Shown here in pieces: positions 35,802 through 45,099 of a stretch of 64,000 nucleotides of DNA. How positions within the stretch are numbered: the stretch's first letter is position 1; each line of letters opens with the position of its first letter. A model generated the notes under the pieces. That model did not search any database. It was given only the letters and a program-made list of their open reading frames with translations, and was not told the origin of the DNA. Where the stretch lies: assembly GCA_003973265.1 (NCBI GenBank), contig QNYZ01000061.1:1-64000 (forward strand). Reading direction: 5' to 3'. Origin of the DNA: Deltaproteobacteria bacterium (lineage in GTDB: Bacteria > Desulfobacterota > Desulfobacteria > Desulfobacterales > QNYZ01). The position numbers and the translations under genes were made by a program.

Positions 35802-38051
35802 ATGACGAAATCACCTCTAAAAGTTATGTTTCCATTTCTTTTCTGGTTCAGGGATTATTCAGGAAAGCACCTGATAAATGATTTCATTGCTGGAATTACC
35901 GTTGCTCTTGTACTGATTCCGCAATCCATGGCATACGCCCAGCTCGCCGGACTGCCGGCATATTATGGTCTGTATGCCTCCTTCCTGCCACCCATGGTTG
36001 CAGCCATGTTTGGCTCAAGCAGACGGCTTGCCACAGGTCCTGTGGCCGTGGTCTCCATAATGACTGCGGCCACCCTTGAGCCTCTCGCCATTGCCGGTGG
36101 TGAAGCCTATATTGCCTATGCCATTCTGCTCGCCTTCTGCGTTGGTGTCTTTCAGTTTCTTTTGGGCGTACTCCGGCTTGGAGTTATTGTCAATCTGCTG
36201 TCCCATCCTGTGATAATAGGATTTGTCAATGCTGCGGCGCTCATCATTGCGTCCAGTCAGTTGCCAAAATTTTTTGGCGTGCATGTGGACAAAGCCGAGC
36301 ATTATTACCAGACCATGGCAAGGGTTGCTGAAGCGGCAATCAACTTCATTCACTGGCCCACCTTTTTCATGGGTGTGCTGGCCATTGTGATTATGGCTGG
36401 TTGCAAACGCAAACATCCGGGCCTTCCCTGTGTATTGTTTGCCGTTGTTATCACCACATGGCTCTCCTGGTTCACCAATTTTGAACAGAACAGGAGCGTA
36501 AATGTCGCGGACATCCATATCCCGGGATTAATGAGTAAAATAAACCAGCTCGTTTCCAACCTTGACCGCATTCAGCAAACAGTCTCTGTGCGCACAGCCA
36601 TTACCAATGGCTCCGATACATCGCCATCTCCTGAAGCTGGACAAACTGAAAATGTCTGCGCAAGCTGCCACTCCATACGGGGTATTGGGCTGAAGGAACT
36701 GAAGAATGGCGACCGGATAGCGAAAAATGAAGTGATTCCCCTCCGGAAAGTCCTGGAACTCCACCTCATGGCAGGAGTACTGAACCAGTATCTCGCTGAA
36801 GAAAAAAAACATGCTGTTGAACTGAGAAAAGAACTGCGTTCCCTGCGGCTTGTTGCGGTGAAGGGGGAGGCCAACTCCATCTATTATCTGCCAGAAGACA
36901 AACTCGGCAACAGGGAGCGTGCGGACACCCGAATCTGGCGAATGCGCATTTCCAATAAACAGATCCTGCCGGAGGACATCCAGCTGATCGGAGGCGGCGA
37001 GGTGGTAGGCAATATTCCGCCCGGGCTGCCGTCGATTTCCATGCCCCATTTAGATTTTTCCATCATGGGCAAACTGATCTTGCCTGCCATTATCATCTCT
37101 ATTCTCGGTTTTATGGAGGCCATCTCGATTGCCAAGGATATGGCTGCCCGCAGCGGTTACCGGCTTGATCCGAACCAGGAGCTGATCGGCCAGGGGCTTG
37201 CCAACCTGGCCGGATCATTCAGCGGCAGCTATCCGGTTTCCGGCTCGTTTTCACGCTCGGCAGTCAACTTTCAGGCTGGGGCTGTCAGCGGAATGTCCTC
37301 CGTGTTTACAAGTATTGCCGTTATCATCACCCTGCTCTTCTGCACGCCCCTGCTCTATCATCTGCCCCAATCCGTGCTCGCGGCAATTATCATGATGGCC
37401 GTGGTCGGGCTGCTTAACATTAAAGACGTGCGCCATGCCTTTACGGTCAGGCGTGCAGACGGTATTATCTGCCTGATCACCTTTTTTTCCAGCCTCTTTT
37501 TTGCGCCTCATCTGGACAGGGGTATTATGATCGGCGTGCTCCTCTCAGCCGGAGTCTTTTTTTATAAACGAATGCGACCGACCATTGCCGAGCTTTCCCT
37601 GTGGGAAGACAACCATTTTCGAGACACCCGGCTTTTCAATCTTGCCCAGTGCAAATACATTGCCGTGATCCGCTTTGACGGCCCCCTTTTTTACGGCAAT
37701 ATCAGCTACCTGGAAGATGAAATCCTTAAAATTATCCACAAACTGCCGGAGCTTAAAATTATCCATTTCAAATGCAACGGCATTAATGGCATCGATACCT
37801 CTGGCGAACACGCCCTGGCTCAAATCGTTGACCGGCTGCACGCGGCGGGCTACAATGTCTTTTTCAGCGGACTCAAGGCGGAGATTGTCGAGATCATCGA
37901 ACGCTCTGGCCTGCTTTATAAAATCGGCAGCAGCAATCTATTCCCTACCCTGGCCACTGCCCTTGATACCATCTGGGATATTGGCCATCGTGAATCAGAT
38001 GAAGAGATTTGCCCGCTCAAAAAAGTAGTTAAGGTCACACAAGATACATGA
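35802..38051 (+). CDS. SulP family anion transporter with inserted CxxCH-containing segment and C-terminal STAS domain
   Basis: IPQSMAYAQLAGLPAYYGLYASFLPP, GFMEAISIAKDMAARSGYRLDPNQELIGQGLANL, STAS; insertion with ENVCASCHSIRGIG. Confidence 0.92.
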   Translation: MTKSPLKVMFPFLFWFRDYSGKHLINDFIAGITVALVLIPQSMAYAQLAGLPAYYGLYASFLPPMVAAMFGSSRRLATGPVAVVSIMTAATLEPLAIAGGEAYIAYAILLAFCVGVFQFLLGVLRLGVIVNLLSHPVIIGFVNAAALIIASSQLPKFFGVHVDKAEHYYQTMARVAEAAINFIHWPTFFMGVLAIVIMAGCKRKHPGLPCVLFAVVITTWLSWFTNFEQNRSVNVADIHIPGLMSKINQLVSNLDRIQQTVSVRTAITNGSDTSPSPEAGQTENVCASCHSIRGIGLKELKNGDRIAKNEVIPLRKVLELHLMAGVLNQYLAEEKKHAVELRKELRSLRLVAVKGEANSIYYLPEDKLGNRERADTRIWRMRISNKQILPEDIQLIGGGEVVGNIPPGLPSISMPHLDFSIMGKLILPAIIISILGFMEAISIAKDMAARSGYRLDPNQELIGQGLANLAGSFSGSYPVSGSFSRSAVNFQAGAVSGMSSVFTSIAVIITLLFCTPLLYHLPQSVLAAIIMMAVVGLLNIKDVRHAFTVRRADGIICLITFFSSLFFAPHLDRGIMIGVLLSAGVFFYKRMRPTIAELSLWEDNHFRDTRLFNLAQCKYIAVIRFDGPLFYGNISYLEDEILKIIHKLPELKIIHFKCNGINGIDTSGEHALAQIVDRLHAAGYNVFFSGLKAEIVEIIERSGLLYKIGSSNLFPTLATALDTIWDIGHRESDEEICPLKKVVKVTQDT
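36657..36671 (+). other. Heme c attachment motif CASCH inside SulP
   Basis: tgc gca agc tgc cac in frame with the 35802 start. Confidence 0.8.
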
Positions 38052-38286
38052 ACTTTCCCTTGCCCAGGGACTTCTCAGCCAGCTTGAAGAACTTGTCCGG
38101 GAGCACAAGGCAACAACAATTCTTGTGGTGGGGGTAGAGATTGGTGACCAGTCAGGCATTGTGACAGACTCCTTCTGCTTTGGTTTTAATACCCTTAAAA
38201 AAGAACAACAACTGACCGAAGATGCCCTTCTCTCCATCAACCCCACCAAAGGCTCAGAGCTGATCAACCGTAAAGAGAGAAACTGA
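38044..38286 (+). pseudogene. HypA-like N-terminal fragment lacking ATG start and zinc domain
   Basis: IHELSLAQGLLSQLEELVREHKATTILVVGVEIGDQSGIVTDSFCFGFNTLKKEQQLTEDALLSINPTKGSELINRKERN*; frame begins ATA CAT GAA, overlapping the SulP stop. Confidence 0.7.
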
Positions 38287-38510
38287 TATTGGAAGGCTGC
38301 ACAGTTGAAGACCTGATGGTGCCGCTGGCCGAATACGCCACCGTCTCTTCAGGACGCACCCTGCAGGAGGCAGTACTTGCCCTGGAAAAGGCACCACTCT
38401 GTTTTGGTACTGGACACAAACGATCACGTCATTGGCAGGCTCAATCATCTTGATGCACTTTGCGCACTTATCCCCCAGCAACAGAATATTTCGGCATGGA
38501 CGATCCCCCA
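38287..38510 (+). pseudogene. Frameshifted CBS-domain fragment
   Basis: LEGCTVEDLMVPLAEYATVSSGRTLQEAVLALEKAPL in one frame continuing as HHSVLVLDTNDHVIGRLNHLDALCALIP in another. Confidence 0.6.
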
Positions 38511-38910
38511 AGATTTGGTTTCAGCAACCATTTTCATATCAGCACCGGAACGGTCTGGGTGCGCAGTGCGGGGCATTTTAATTTTCTCTACCGCTTCCCG
38601 AAAAGCGGACTGCGTCCCTACATCAGCTTTGAACCGGGCAAACAACCCCAGGGCATTTTTATTGATTTTATCAATACTCATAACAGGATGGACTCGTAAA
38701 AACCTGATATGATTGATAGTTGTCAAGCAGAAAATATCTATCCGCCTTCCTTTTTTTAAGTGATTGTTCAGGAACCATTTTAAAATGATGTTCCAGGTCA
38801 TTGGGAGTGGCGGGATCATTGAAAACGACGGTTGATCAGTCTGATATTCGCGGGTTGGATACCGCATGTCATGGTTTCGTCGTGGAGCTGCCTCGGTCTA
38901 AAATCGGGAG

Positions 38911-39471
38911 TTAGGCCAAGGGCCGTATCCTATAGGTTTTACGAGGGTTCTCCGTACCGTGATCGCGCCACCGCCATCTGGATTTGCCGTTATAAACAAT
39001 GGCATGTCTGAGCAAAAAGGCTTTGAGCTGTTGTTTGGATTTTCGGCAAGCGCTGACGGCATCTTCCCGGGCACGGGTCAAGTCGCGCATGGCCTCATCC
39101 TGACGGTCGGGAATATAGACGGCGGTGAGTTCACCGGCACGATGCAACCGGGCCAGCATCTTGGCATCGCGTTTATCATTTTTAATGCGAACGCCGCTCT
39201 TTTTAGGAATCATCGAAGGGGCCGCCACCATGCAGTCAAACCCGCTTTTTGTTAGATACCTGTGAATATTATAACCGCAGGGACCGGCTTCATAAACGAA
39301 ATTAAGACGACTTGCCGTAGAAACCATTTTACGACAAAATCTGTTCAGAGCGTCAAAATCGTTATTAATGGTGCCATAGCTCCTGGCTGGACCCCGGCCG
39401 TCCTGATCCGCGATGGCGATGGTGATCGAATTTTTGTGGACATCCATACCGATAAACTTTACACTGTTCAT
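38911..39471 (-). pseudogene. IS110-family transposase, N-terminal DEDD domain only
   Basis: MNSVKFIGMDVHKNSITIAIAD...FVYEAGPCGYNIHRYL...KNDKRDAKMLARLHRAGELTAVYIPD; C-terminal Tnp_20 region missing. Confidence 0.88.
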
Positions 39472-39560
39472 GACCTGCCTCCTTGGTTATGGCTCTGTAT
39501 TGAGCGGGTTGATGTTTTTGCTCAGTATAACCCACGTTTGCAAGGAAGGCAGGTCTTTTT
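39469..39560 (-). ncRNA. Structured leader of the IS110 remnant; candidate bridge-RNA relic
   Basis: Nested arms GACCTGCC-T-T-CCTTG / CAAGG-A-GGCAGGTC, GGTTAT/ATAACC, TGAGC/GCTCA on the minus strand directly before the transposase ATG. Confidence 0.45.
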
Positions 39561-39964
39561 GTTGGCATCATAGCAAAAACCAGCTAAAAATGTTCATGGG
39601 CGAGAATGGGCCCCCAATTAGCTCGTCGGAGCCCAGGATCATTTTTTGCGGGTTGTATCGCACGGCTTTACGAACTGCTCGGATGCTATCTATCAATCAT
39701 TATGTCTAAAAAGCCAATTTCGGCCGATTTAAAAATTTTGGCTGGAATTTTATTAACATCGTGGCGAACTTTTTCGTTCGGCGCTTAAATTGCTCTTTGA
39801 TAAGCACACAGACCACTAAAAAGGACCCGATGGTGCCACATGTTGGATCTGACGTGCACCGAGTCCATACGTTGCTTTTCCAAATCTGTCTTAAAAAGGG
39901 CGTCAGCATTTGGAGCGTCGTATCAAAGATCTCGGTATAGGCCTCTTCCCGTGGATAAAATCTC

Positions 39965-39995
39965 ACGCATAAGAGATATTCACGCAATCTTTTTT
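39965..39995 (+). repeat. 31-bp direct repeat, copy 2
   Basis: acgcataagagatattcacgcaatctttttt, identical to 35007-35037. Confidence 0.9.
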
Positions 39996-40024
39996 GTTAT
40001 TGCATGAGATAAAACAACGCCCCC

Positions 40025-41995
40025 TTAATAGAAAAGATACAACATCCCGATCAAAACGATTAGAAACAATACCGTCATACCCGCACCGGCCTTAGCATAA
40101 TCCATGGTCCTGTAGCCGCCGGGTCTCATGATCAGGGCGTTTACCTGGTGGGTCGGAAGTACAAAGGTATTGGACGCGGCAATGGCAACCACCATGGCCG
40201 TTATCCTCGGATCTGCACCGGCTTGAACGGCCATTGACATGCATAAGGGAACCAGAAGAACGGTTGCCCCCACATTCGAAACAACCAGGGTAAAGAAAGA
40301 GGTCAAAATACCGACCACGAGAAGAAAAACAATCGTCGGAACCGACCCGATAGTCGTCATGATCGTCGTTGCAATAAATTCAGCTGCACCGGTTTTCTGA
40401 AAAGCCAGGCCCAGGGGGATCAGACCGCCCAATAAAAAAACAGTCATCCAGTCAACGGACTCATAGGCTTCATCAATGCTTATAACATTGCTTAATATCA
40501 TGCCCAATGCGCCGGTTAAAAGGCAGTCAGACAAAGATAGTTTCATCCCCGGATGGCCGAGGGCGTTCATCAATGGTTCAAACCCCATCACAAGCCCAAG
40601 GGCGACAATGAGCCAGACAATGGCGATGATCGCCTTTTCCGTCCGCATTAATTCACCTTTGACTTCGGTGGTAAAGACAAAGGTGCTTTTTGATTTCAGC
40701 CAGTGAAACACCCGCCAGGTGCCAAACATCAACACCGCATCACCCGGCTTGAATCTGTGCTCGGGAAGGTCATTAAAATGACAATACCCGTCCGTGCAGA
40801 TGGTTATCGGTATGGCTTCAAAAGACTCCGTAAAATGCACTTCGCCCAATTTTTTCCCCACCAGTTCCGATCTTTGCGTGACAATCCCCTCCATGAGACC
40901 GGCATTATTGGGAGACAAATCCTCGGCAAAAATATCAAGATCCGGTTTTAAAATATAGCCCATATCTTTTGCCATGGCAGCTACGATTCTTTTGCTGTGG
41001 GCAATCACGGCAAAGGTGTCTTTTTTTTCCAATCGACTGGTTCGGCTCGGCGCCAGGGTCTTGGTCTGTTTCCTGGAATTGTAAATGGCGATGATGCTTA
41101 TATGGTATTGTTCCCGTATAGTGAGCTGTTCCAGGTTTCGACGATCATCATGGTCTTCGGGAACTTCAAGTTCATAAATCGCATCAATCATGTCGTAGGT
41201 ATCTACAATTGAATCAGGGACAAGAGAACTGTCGCTGTCTTCTGATGAATTTGCCGGCAGTACATATTTACCCAATACAATAAAATAGATAATGGCGCTG
41301 GCCACCAGGGCGACACCGATGGGTGTCTGGGTAAAAAGCCCCAGGGGCTCGATCTTTTCCGGCATAAATCCCAGGGAATTTGCCTGTTCGATCAGGTCAT
41401 TCAGCAAAATCGTGGGGCTGGCCCCGACAAGCGTCATGGTGCCGCCGATAATCGCACAAAATCCCATGGGCATGAGGATTCTCGAAATCGGAATACCGGT
41501 TTGTTTACCGATTCTAATAGCAGCCGGCATAAAAAGCGCGGCCGCACCGATGTTCTGCATAAAACTTGAGATAAACGCGACGGTTCCGGATATGAGCGTA
41601 ACAATCCGGTTCTCCGCTTTTCCCGCGATCTGGAGAATCTTCCGGGCCAGGACATTCATCACCCCGGTTTTATCCAGCCCCGCGCCGATGATAATCACTG
41701 CGATGATGGATACAACGGCATTGCTGGATAAACCGCTGATGGCTTCTTTGGGTGTCACAACGCCCAGAATAGGCAGGATCACCATCATGATAATCCCGAC
41801 GACGTCCACCCTGACAAACTCAAAGATGAAAAGGACAATAGCAAGGACCAATACTCCCATCACAATTTCCATCTGAGCGGTGATTGCTACCTCGGCAACC
41901 GGTTTATCTGCGGCAATTAATATGCCCGGTAGAAAAAAAATACCGGTAATAAAAAAAATCAGGGCTATCAAGTATGAGCCAGTCCTGTCTTTCAA
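40025..41995 (-). CDS. SLC13/DASS-like transporter with internal TrkA-C (RCK_C) domain; possible sulfate/anion carrier
   Basis: FVRVDVVGIIMMVILPILGVVTPKEAISGLSSNAVVSIIAVIIIG, NIGAAALFMPAA, GASPTILLNDL, central soluble RCK_C-like region. Confidence 0.85.
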   Translation of the reverse strand: MKDRTGSYLIALIFFITGIFFLPGILIAADKPVAEVAITAQMEIVMGVLVLAIVLFIFEFVRVDVVGIIMMVILPILGVVTPKEAISGLSSNAVVSIIAVIIIGAGLDKTGVMNVLARKILQIAGKAENRIVTLISGTVAFISSFMQNIGAAALFMPAAIRIGKQTGIPISRILMPMGFCAIIGGTMTLVGASPTILLNDLIEQANSLGFMPEKIEPLGLFTQTPIGVALVASAIIYFIVLGKYVLPANSSEDSDSSLVPDSIVDTYDMIDAIYELEVPEDHDDRRNLEQLTIREQYHISIIAIYNSRKQTKTLAPSRTSRLEKKDTFAVIAHSKRIVAAMAKDMGYILKPDLDIFAEDLSPNNAGLMEGIVTQRSELVGKKLGEVHFTESFEAIPITICTDGYCHFNDLPEHRFKPGDAVLMFGTWRVFHWLKSKSTFVFTTEVKGELMRTEKAIIAIVWLIVALGLVMGFEPLMNALGHPGMKLSLSDCLLTGALGMILSNVISIDEAYESVDWMTVFLLGGLIPLGLAFQKTGAAEFIATTIMTTIGSVPTIVFLLVVGILTSFFTLVVSNVGATVLLVPLCMSMAVQAGADPRITAMVVAIAASNTFVLPTHQVNALIMRPGGYRTMDYAKAGAGMTVLFLIVLIGMLYLFY

Positions 41996-42169
41996 TTTAC
42001 CCTCCCCCCCCTAAATAAAGTGTAAGCTGTCTGTTTTATAGCGATGAGTTCTCCCTGAACAAATGATTGACTGAATTAAGCCGTTACCTGCGCACGCCCA
42101 TTTTAATTGGACGCCAAACCTTTAAAATCATATATTCAGATTTAAACCAAATGGGTTGCGCCCCTTGTA

Positions 42170-43399
42170 TCAACTGCTTTTCCTGGAAAGTACTTTTTCG
42201 TTCGCATGCTTGATAACCCTGCTCAGTTCCGCAATATCCAGCGGTTTGTGTAAATAATCAAAAGCACCCAGTTCAAGACACTGCTTTTTATCGTCATCGG
42301 AACCATGTCCGGTGAGTATAATGACCTCGGTTTCAGGATATTTCTGTTTGACTATTTTAAGCATGTCAATCCCGCTTTGCCCAGGCATTTTTAAATCAAA
42401 TACCATGACATCCGGTTCATCCTGTTCAATTAAGCGCAAGGCCGATTCTCCGTCATGAACGACAGCTGATCCCATATCCCTCAGTGCCAATCGTTCGGAA
42501 AGTGTTTTAACGAATTCCTGTTCATCATCAACCAGAAGAATTTTTGATGGCCGACGTTTATCGTACCGGCGATATACTTCATGGGCAGGAGAACGGCTGT
42601 CAAATTTAAATTCTACATTTTCGACGCCATCGACCTGTTCAACAATGGTTCTTATTTCTTCTTTCAGACGGTTGATTTTACGTGCACCCTTATCAATACC
42701 GATGCATATATTACCGTTATTGGCATTCACCGTCACGTCATGGCCCTTTTTGGCCAAAGCGACCTCGACCCTGGCTGACAGGTTGAAATCTTTCACGGCC
42801 TGGATGGATGTTTTCGTCGGATTGAAGATCCCCTCATCCAGGCTCTGCACGACCAGGTCACAGGCCTCTTCCAGGGATTCCGTGTGCATCGGAATAACCA
42901 GATCGAAGTAGGCCGGGTTGAAGGGGTCGTAAATACCGCAATATTTTGCAAGCCATTTCACCTGCTCCTCGTCAAGTTTTCTGATGATCTGACGGGCTTC
43001 GGATTCCGTGCCCCCCTGTTTCTCTATCAATGTGGCCACACGAAACGCCATGTCGGCAACGAGGCCCACCTGAAAAAAATGGGTAATTTCCATGGGAATC
43101 AACCGCACGGGATACCCGGACAGTACCAGGTCTCTTCCCGCTGATACCATGAGCATCTTTGACAGAACCAGTTTGATATATGCCAGCGAATACTTCTTTT
43201 CATGCGTAAATTTTTCAAACACGGAGGTTTTAAGGGTAAGGGCTTTTTGAATCTTTGATTCTGTAATTCCGGATAAAATAGATGCCTCGGAAATAATCTG
43301 CTCGATGCTGCTATGTCGAAAATGTGTTTTTCCGACCAGACAGCGAATGACCTCGTTCTCCTGGCAGAACCCCTTGCTGAAGACCGTTATGATTGCCAT
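42170..43399 (-). CDS. Cytidylate-kinase-like domain fused to a response-regulator receiver domain
   Basis: N-term MAIITVFSKGFCQENEVIRCL...; C-term KILLVDDEQEFVKTLSERL...VMVFDLKMPGQSGIDMLK...LTGHG...DYLHKP. Confidence 0.8.
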   Translation of the reverse strand: MAIITVFSKGFCQENEVIRCLVGKTHFRHSSIEQIISEASILSGITESKIQKALTLKTSVFEKFTHEKKYSLAYIKLVLSKMLMVSAGRDLVLSGYPVRLIPMEITHFFQVGLVADMAFRVATLIEKQGGTESEARQIIRKLDEEQVKWLAKYCGIYDPFNPAYFDLVIPMHTESLEEACDLVVQSLDEGIFNPTKTSIQAVKDFNLSARVEVALAKKGHDVTVNANNGNICIGIDKGARKINRLKEEIRTIVEQVDGVENVEFKFDSRSPAHEVYRRYDKRRPSKILLVDDEQEFVKTLSERLALRDMGSAVVHDGESALRLIEQDEPDVMVFDLKMPGQSGIDMLKIVKQKYPETEVIILTGHGSDDDKKQCLELGAFDYLHKPLDIAELSRVIKHANEKVLSRKSS

Positions 43400-43855
43400 G
43401 GTTATGCCCCCGCTTAGATTTATTTGCTCCTGAATAATATAAAGCGTGATAAAAATCAGCGCGTGTTTTTTACTATACGTTTATTATATAGCAAAAAACG
43501 TATTGAGAATACACCCTCTATACTATTTTGTTTCAATTGGAAACAGCGGACTGGGCAGCTGTACGACCAGCAGTGTCGATAAATTTCTGCGCCGGATTTG
43601 CCATGATTCGGCAGATGAACCGGTTTGCCAACAATGATATGACAGATCGGTCAAACCGGCTCACCCGGCAGATGTGATCAATTCAGGATAAGACCAGTGG
43701 ATTACTGCGCTTCGGGATGCAGGCTATTTTCAGGTGTCTGTACAAAAACAACATTCGGGGAAACAACCTCACCGTCGGCAGGGGGTAAGCCCGGCAGGGC
43801 TGAATACCGGCGATCTTTCTTTCAAAAGAGGCTGTATCCAGCCCGGTACCGATAA

Positions 43856-45025
43856 TTAATCTCCCAAAGATTGAATAAAACACCCCCCGCTGCCGCCATC
43901 GCCATCGTCGTCGCTGGACGGTGGGGGTGCCGATGGGGCCGGCATGGATAAAGGCGGGTTGTTTTCGGCGAAATACTCGTGACTGTCCGCATTTTTTATG
44001 GCTGCATCCGGATTGATCCGGGCCAGATTACGTGCATTGGACTGAGTAGGAGCAATATCCTTGGTTTCGGCAATAATCTTGAAATGCGACATCTCGTGGA
44101 CAATCGTGCCGGCTTTCGAGTCGGTTCCGTTCAGTGGCGCAGACCAGAACTGGTTACAGAAATAAATCTTATATGGCTCATTGGGAATTACGTACGCATA
44201 ATAAGGATTTAGATCAACACAGACAGCATAGATCTGTTCAGTGGCCAGCGCATCAGATATCCGGTCGAAATGGCCGGTCACGATTGAATACCGGGATGAG
44301 TCGTAGGCGCCAAACCATTCCCGGTAGCGCTGCGCCTGCGGCCGCAGGTTCACGGGGGCATTGTGCAGGGCATTTTTTGCCGTTAACGCGATGCGCCGGG
44401 CTTCCGCCAGGGCAGCATTAATCACATTCAACTGCCCGGGCGTACATGCTGCCAGGGGGCGGCTCAACGAAACTGGCTCATCCATTCCCGTTATCAATGT
44501 AAATTCCACCGGATCGGAAGAAGATAGCGGTTGCTTCTCGGACGGGAACCCGGTCTGTACGTCTCCCTCCGGAATTGCCGCGGGGGTTTTGGCTGTTACC
44601 TCGCTTTTCCGGTATTGAACCGTATACTCACCGGCCTGGTAGATTTGATACCCCTTTTCAAGGGCCACAATCCCGGAGACTTCCTGATTGGCACCGATCC
44701 GGATATAATCATCCGGCCCGGGCGTGCCCCTTTTCACCAGCATGCCGATGTAGGGGACCGGCCGGCCGTCATGGCGAACGTCAAGACAGTCGCTTGTCCA
44801 TTCGCCCTCAAGGGGGGTCCCCCATTTCAGTACATCAATGGGATTTTCAGACCCGTTTTTCAGACTGAATTTCAGCCGGATTGAAATACCGTTATCCTCA
44901 TCGACCCCTATCACTTCAACCGTTGAAGACAATAAAGAGGTGTCGGCCACAGCCCGGCTGCCGATAGTGGCAAAGATAAGTGCGAAAACGATCAGACTGG
45001 AAACCAGGATTTTTTTTCGTAACAT
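43856..45025 (-). CDS. M35-like (aspzincin) metalloendopeptidase with N-terminal beta-type propeptide
   Basis: GTIVHEMSHFKIIAETKDIAPTQSNARNLARINPDAAIKNADSHEYFAENNP; signal peptide. Confidence 0.82.
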   Translation of the reverse strand: MLRKKILVSSLIVFALIFATIGSRAVADTSLLSSTVEVIGVDEDNGISIRLKFSLKNGSENPIDVLKWGTPLEGEWTSDCLDVRHDGRPVPYIGMLVKRGTPGPDDYIRIGANQEVSGIVALEKGYQIYQAGEYTVQYRKSEVTAKTPAAIPEGDVQTGFPSEKQPLSSSDPVEFTLITGMDEPVSLSRPLAACTPGQLNVINAALAEARRIALTAKNALHNAPVNLRPQAQRYREWFGAYDSSRYSIVTGHFDRISDALATEQIYAVCVDLNPYYAYVIPNEPYKIYFCNQFWSAPLNGTDSKAGTIVHEMSHFKIIAETKDIAPTQSNARNLARINPDAAIKNADSHEYFAENNPPLSMPAPSAPPPSSDDDGDGGSGGCFIQSLGD

Positions 45026-45099
45026 AAAGGCTCCTTGGATGGTATGTTGAGAGTTTTTCTTTTACACAAACGCAACATCGGTGGCGTCACCGGAAAGGA

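Noticed and set aside
39706-39987. 93-aa minus-strand ORF in the IS110 flank sharing MREYLLCV with another ORF at 34838-35029
   Set aside because: The shared start is encoded by the 31-bp direct repeat; the remainder shows no recognisable family, so not called as a gene
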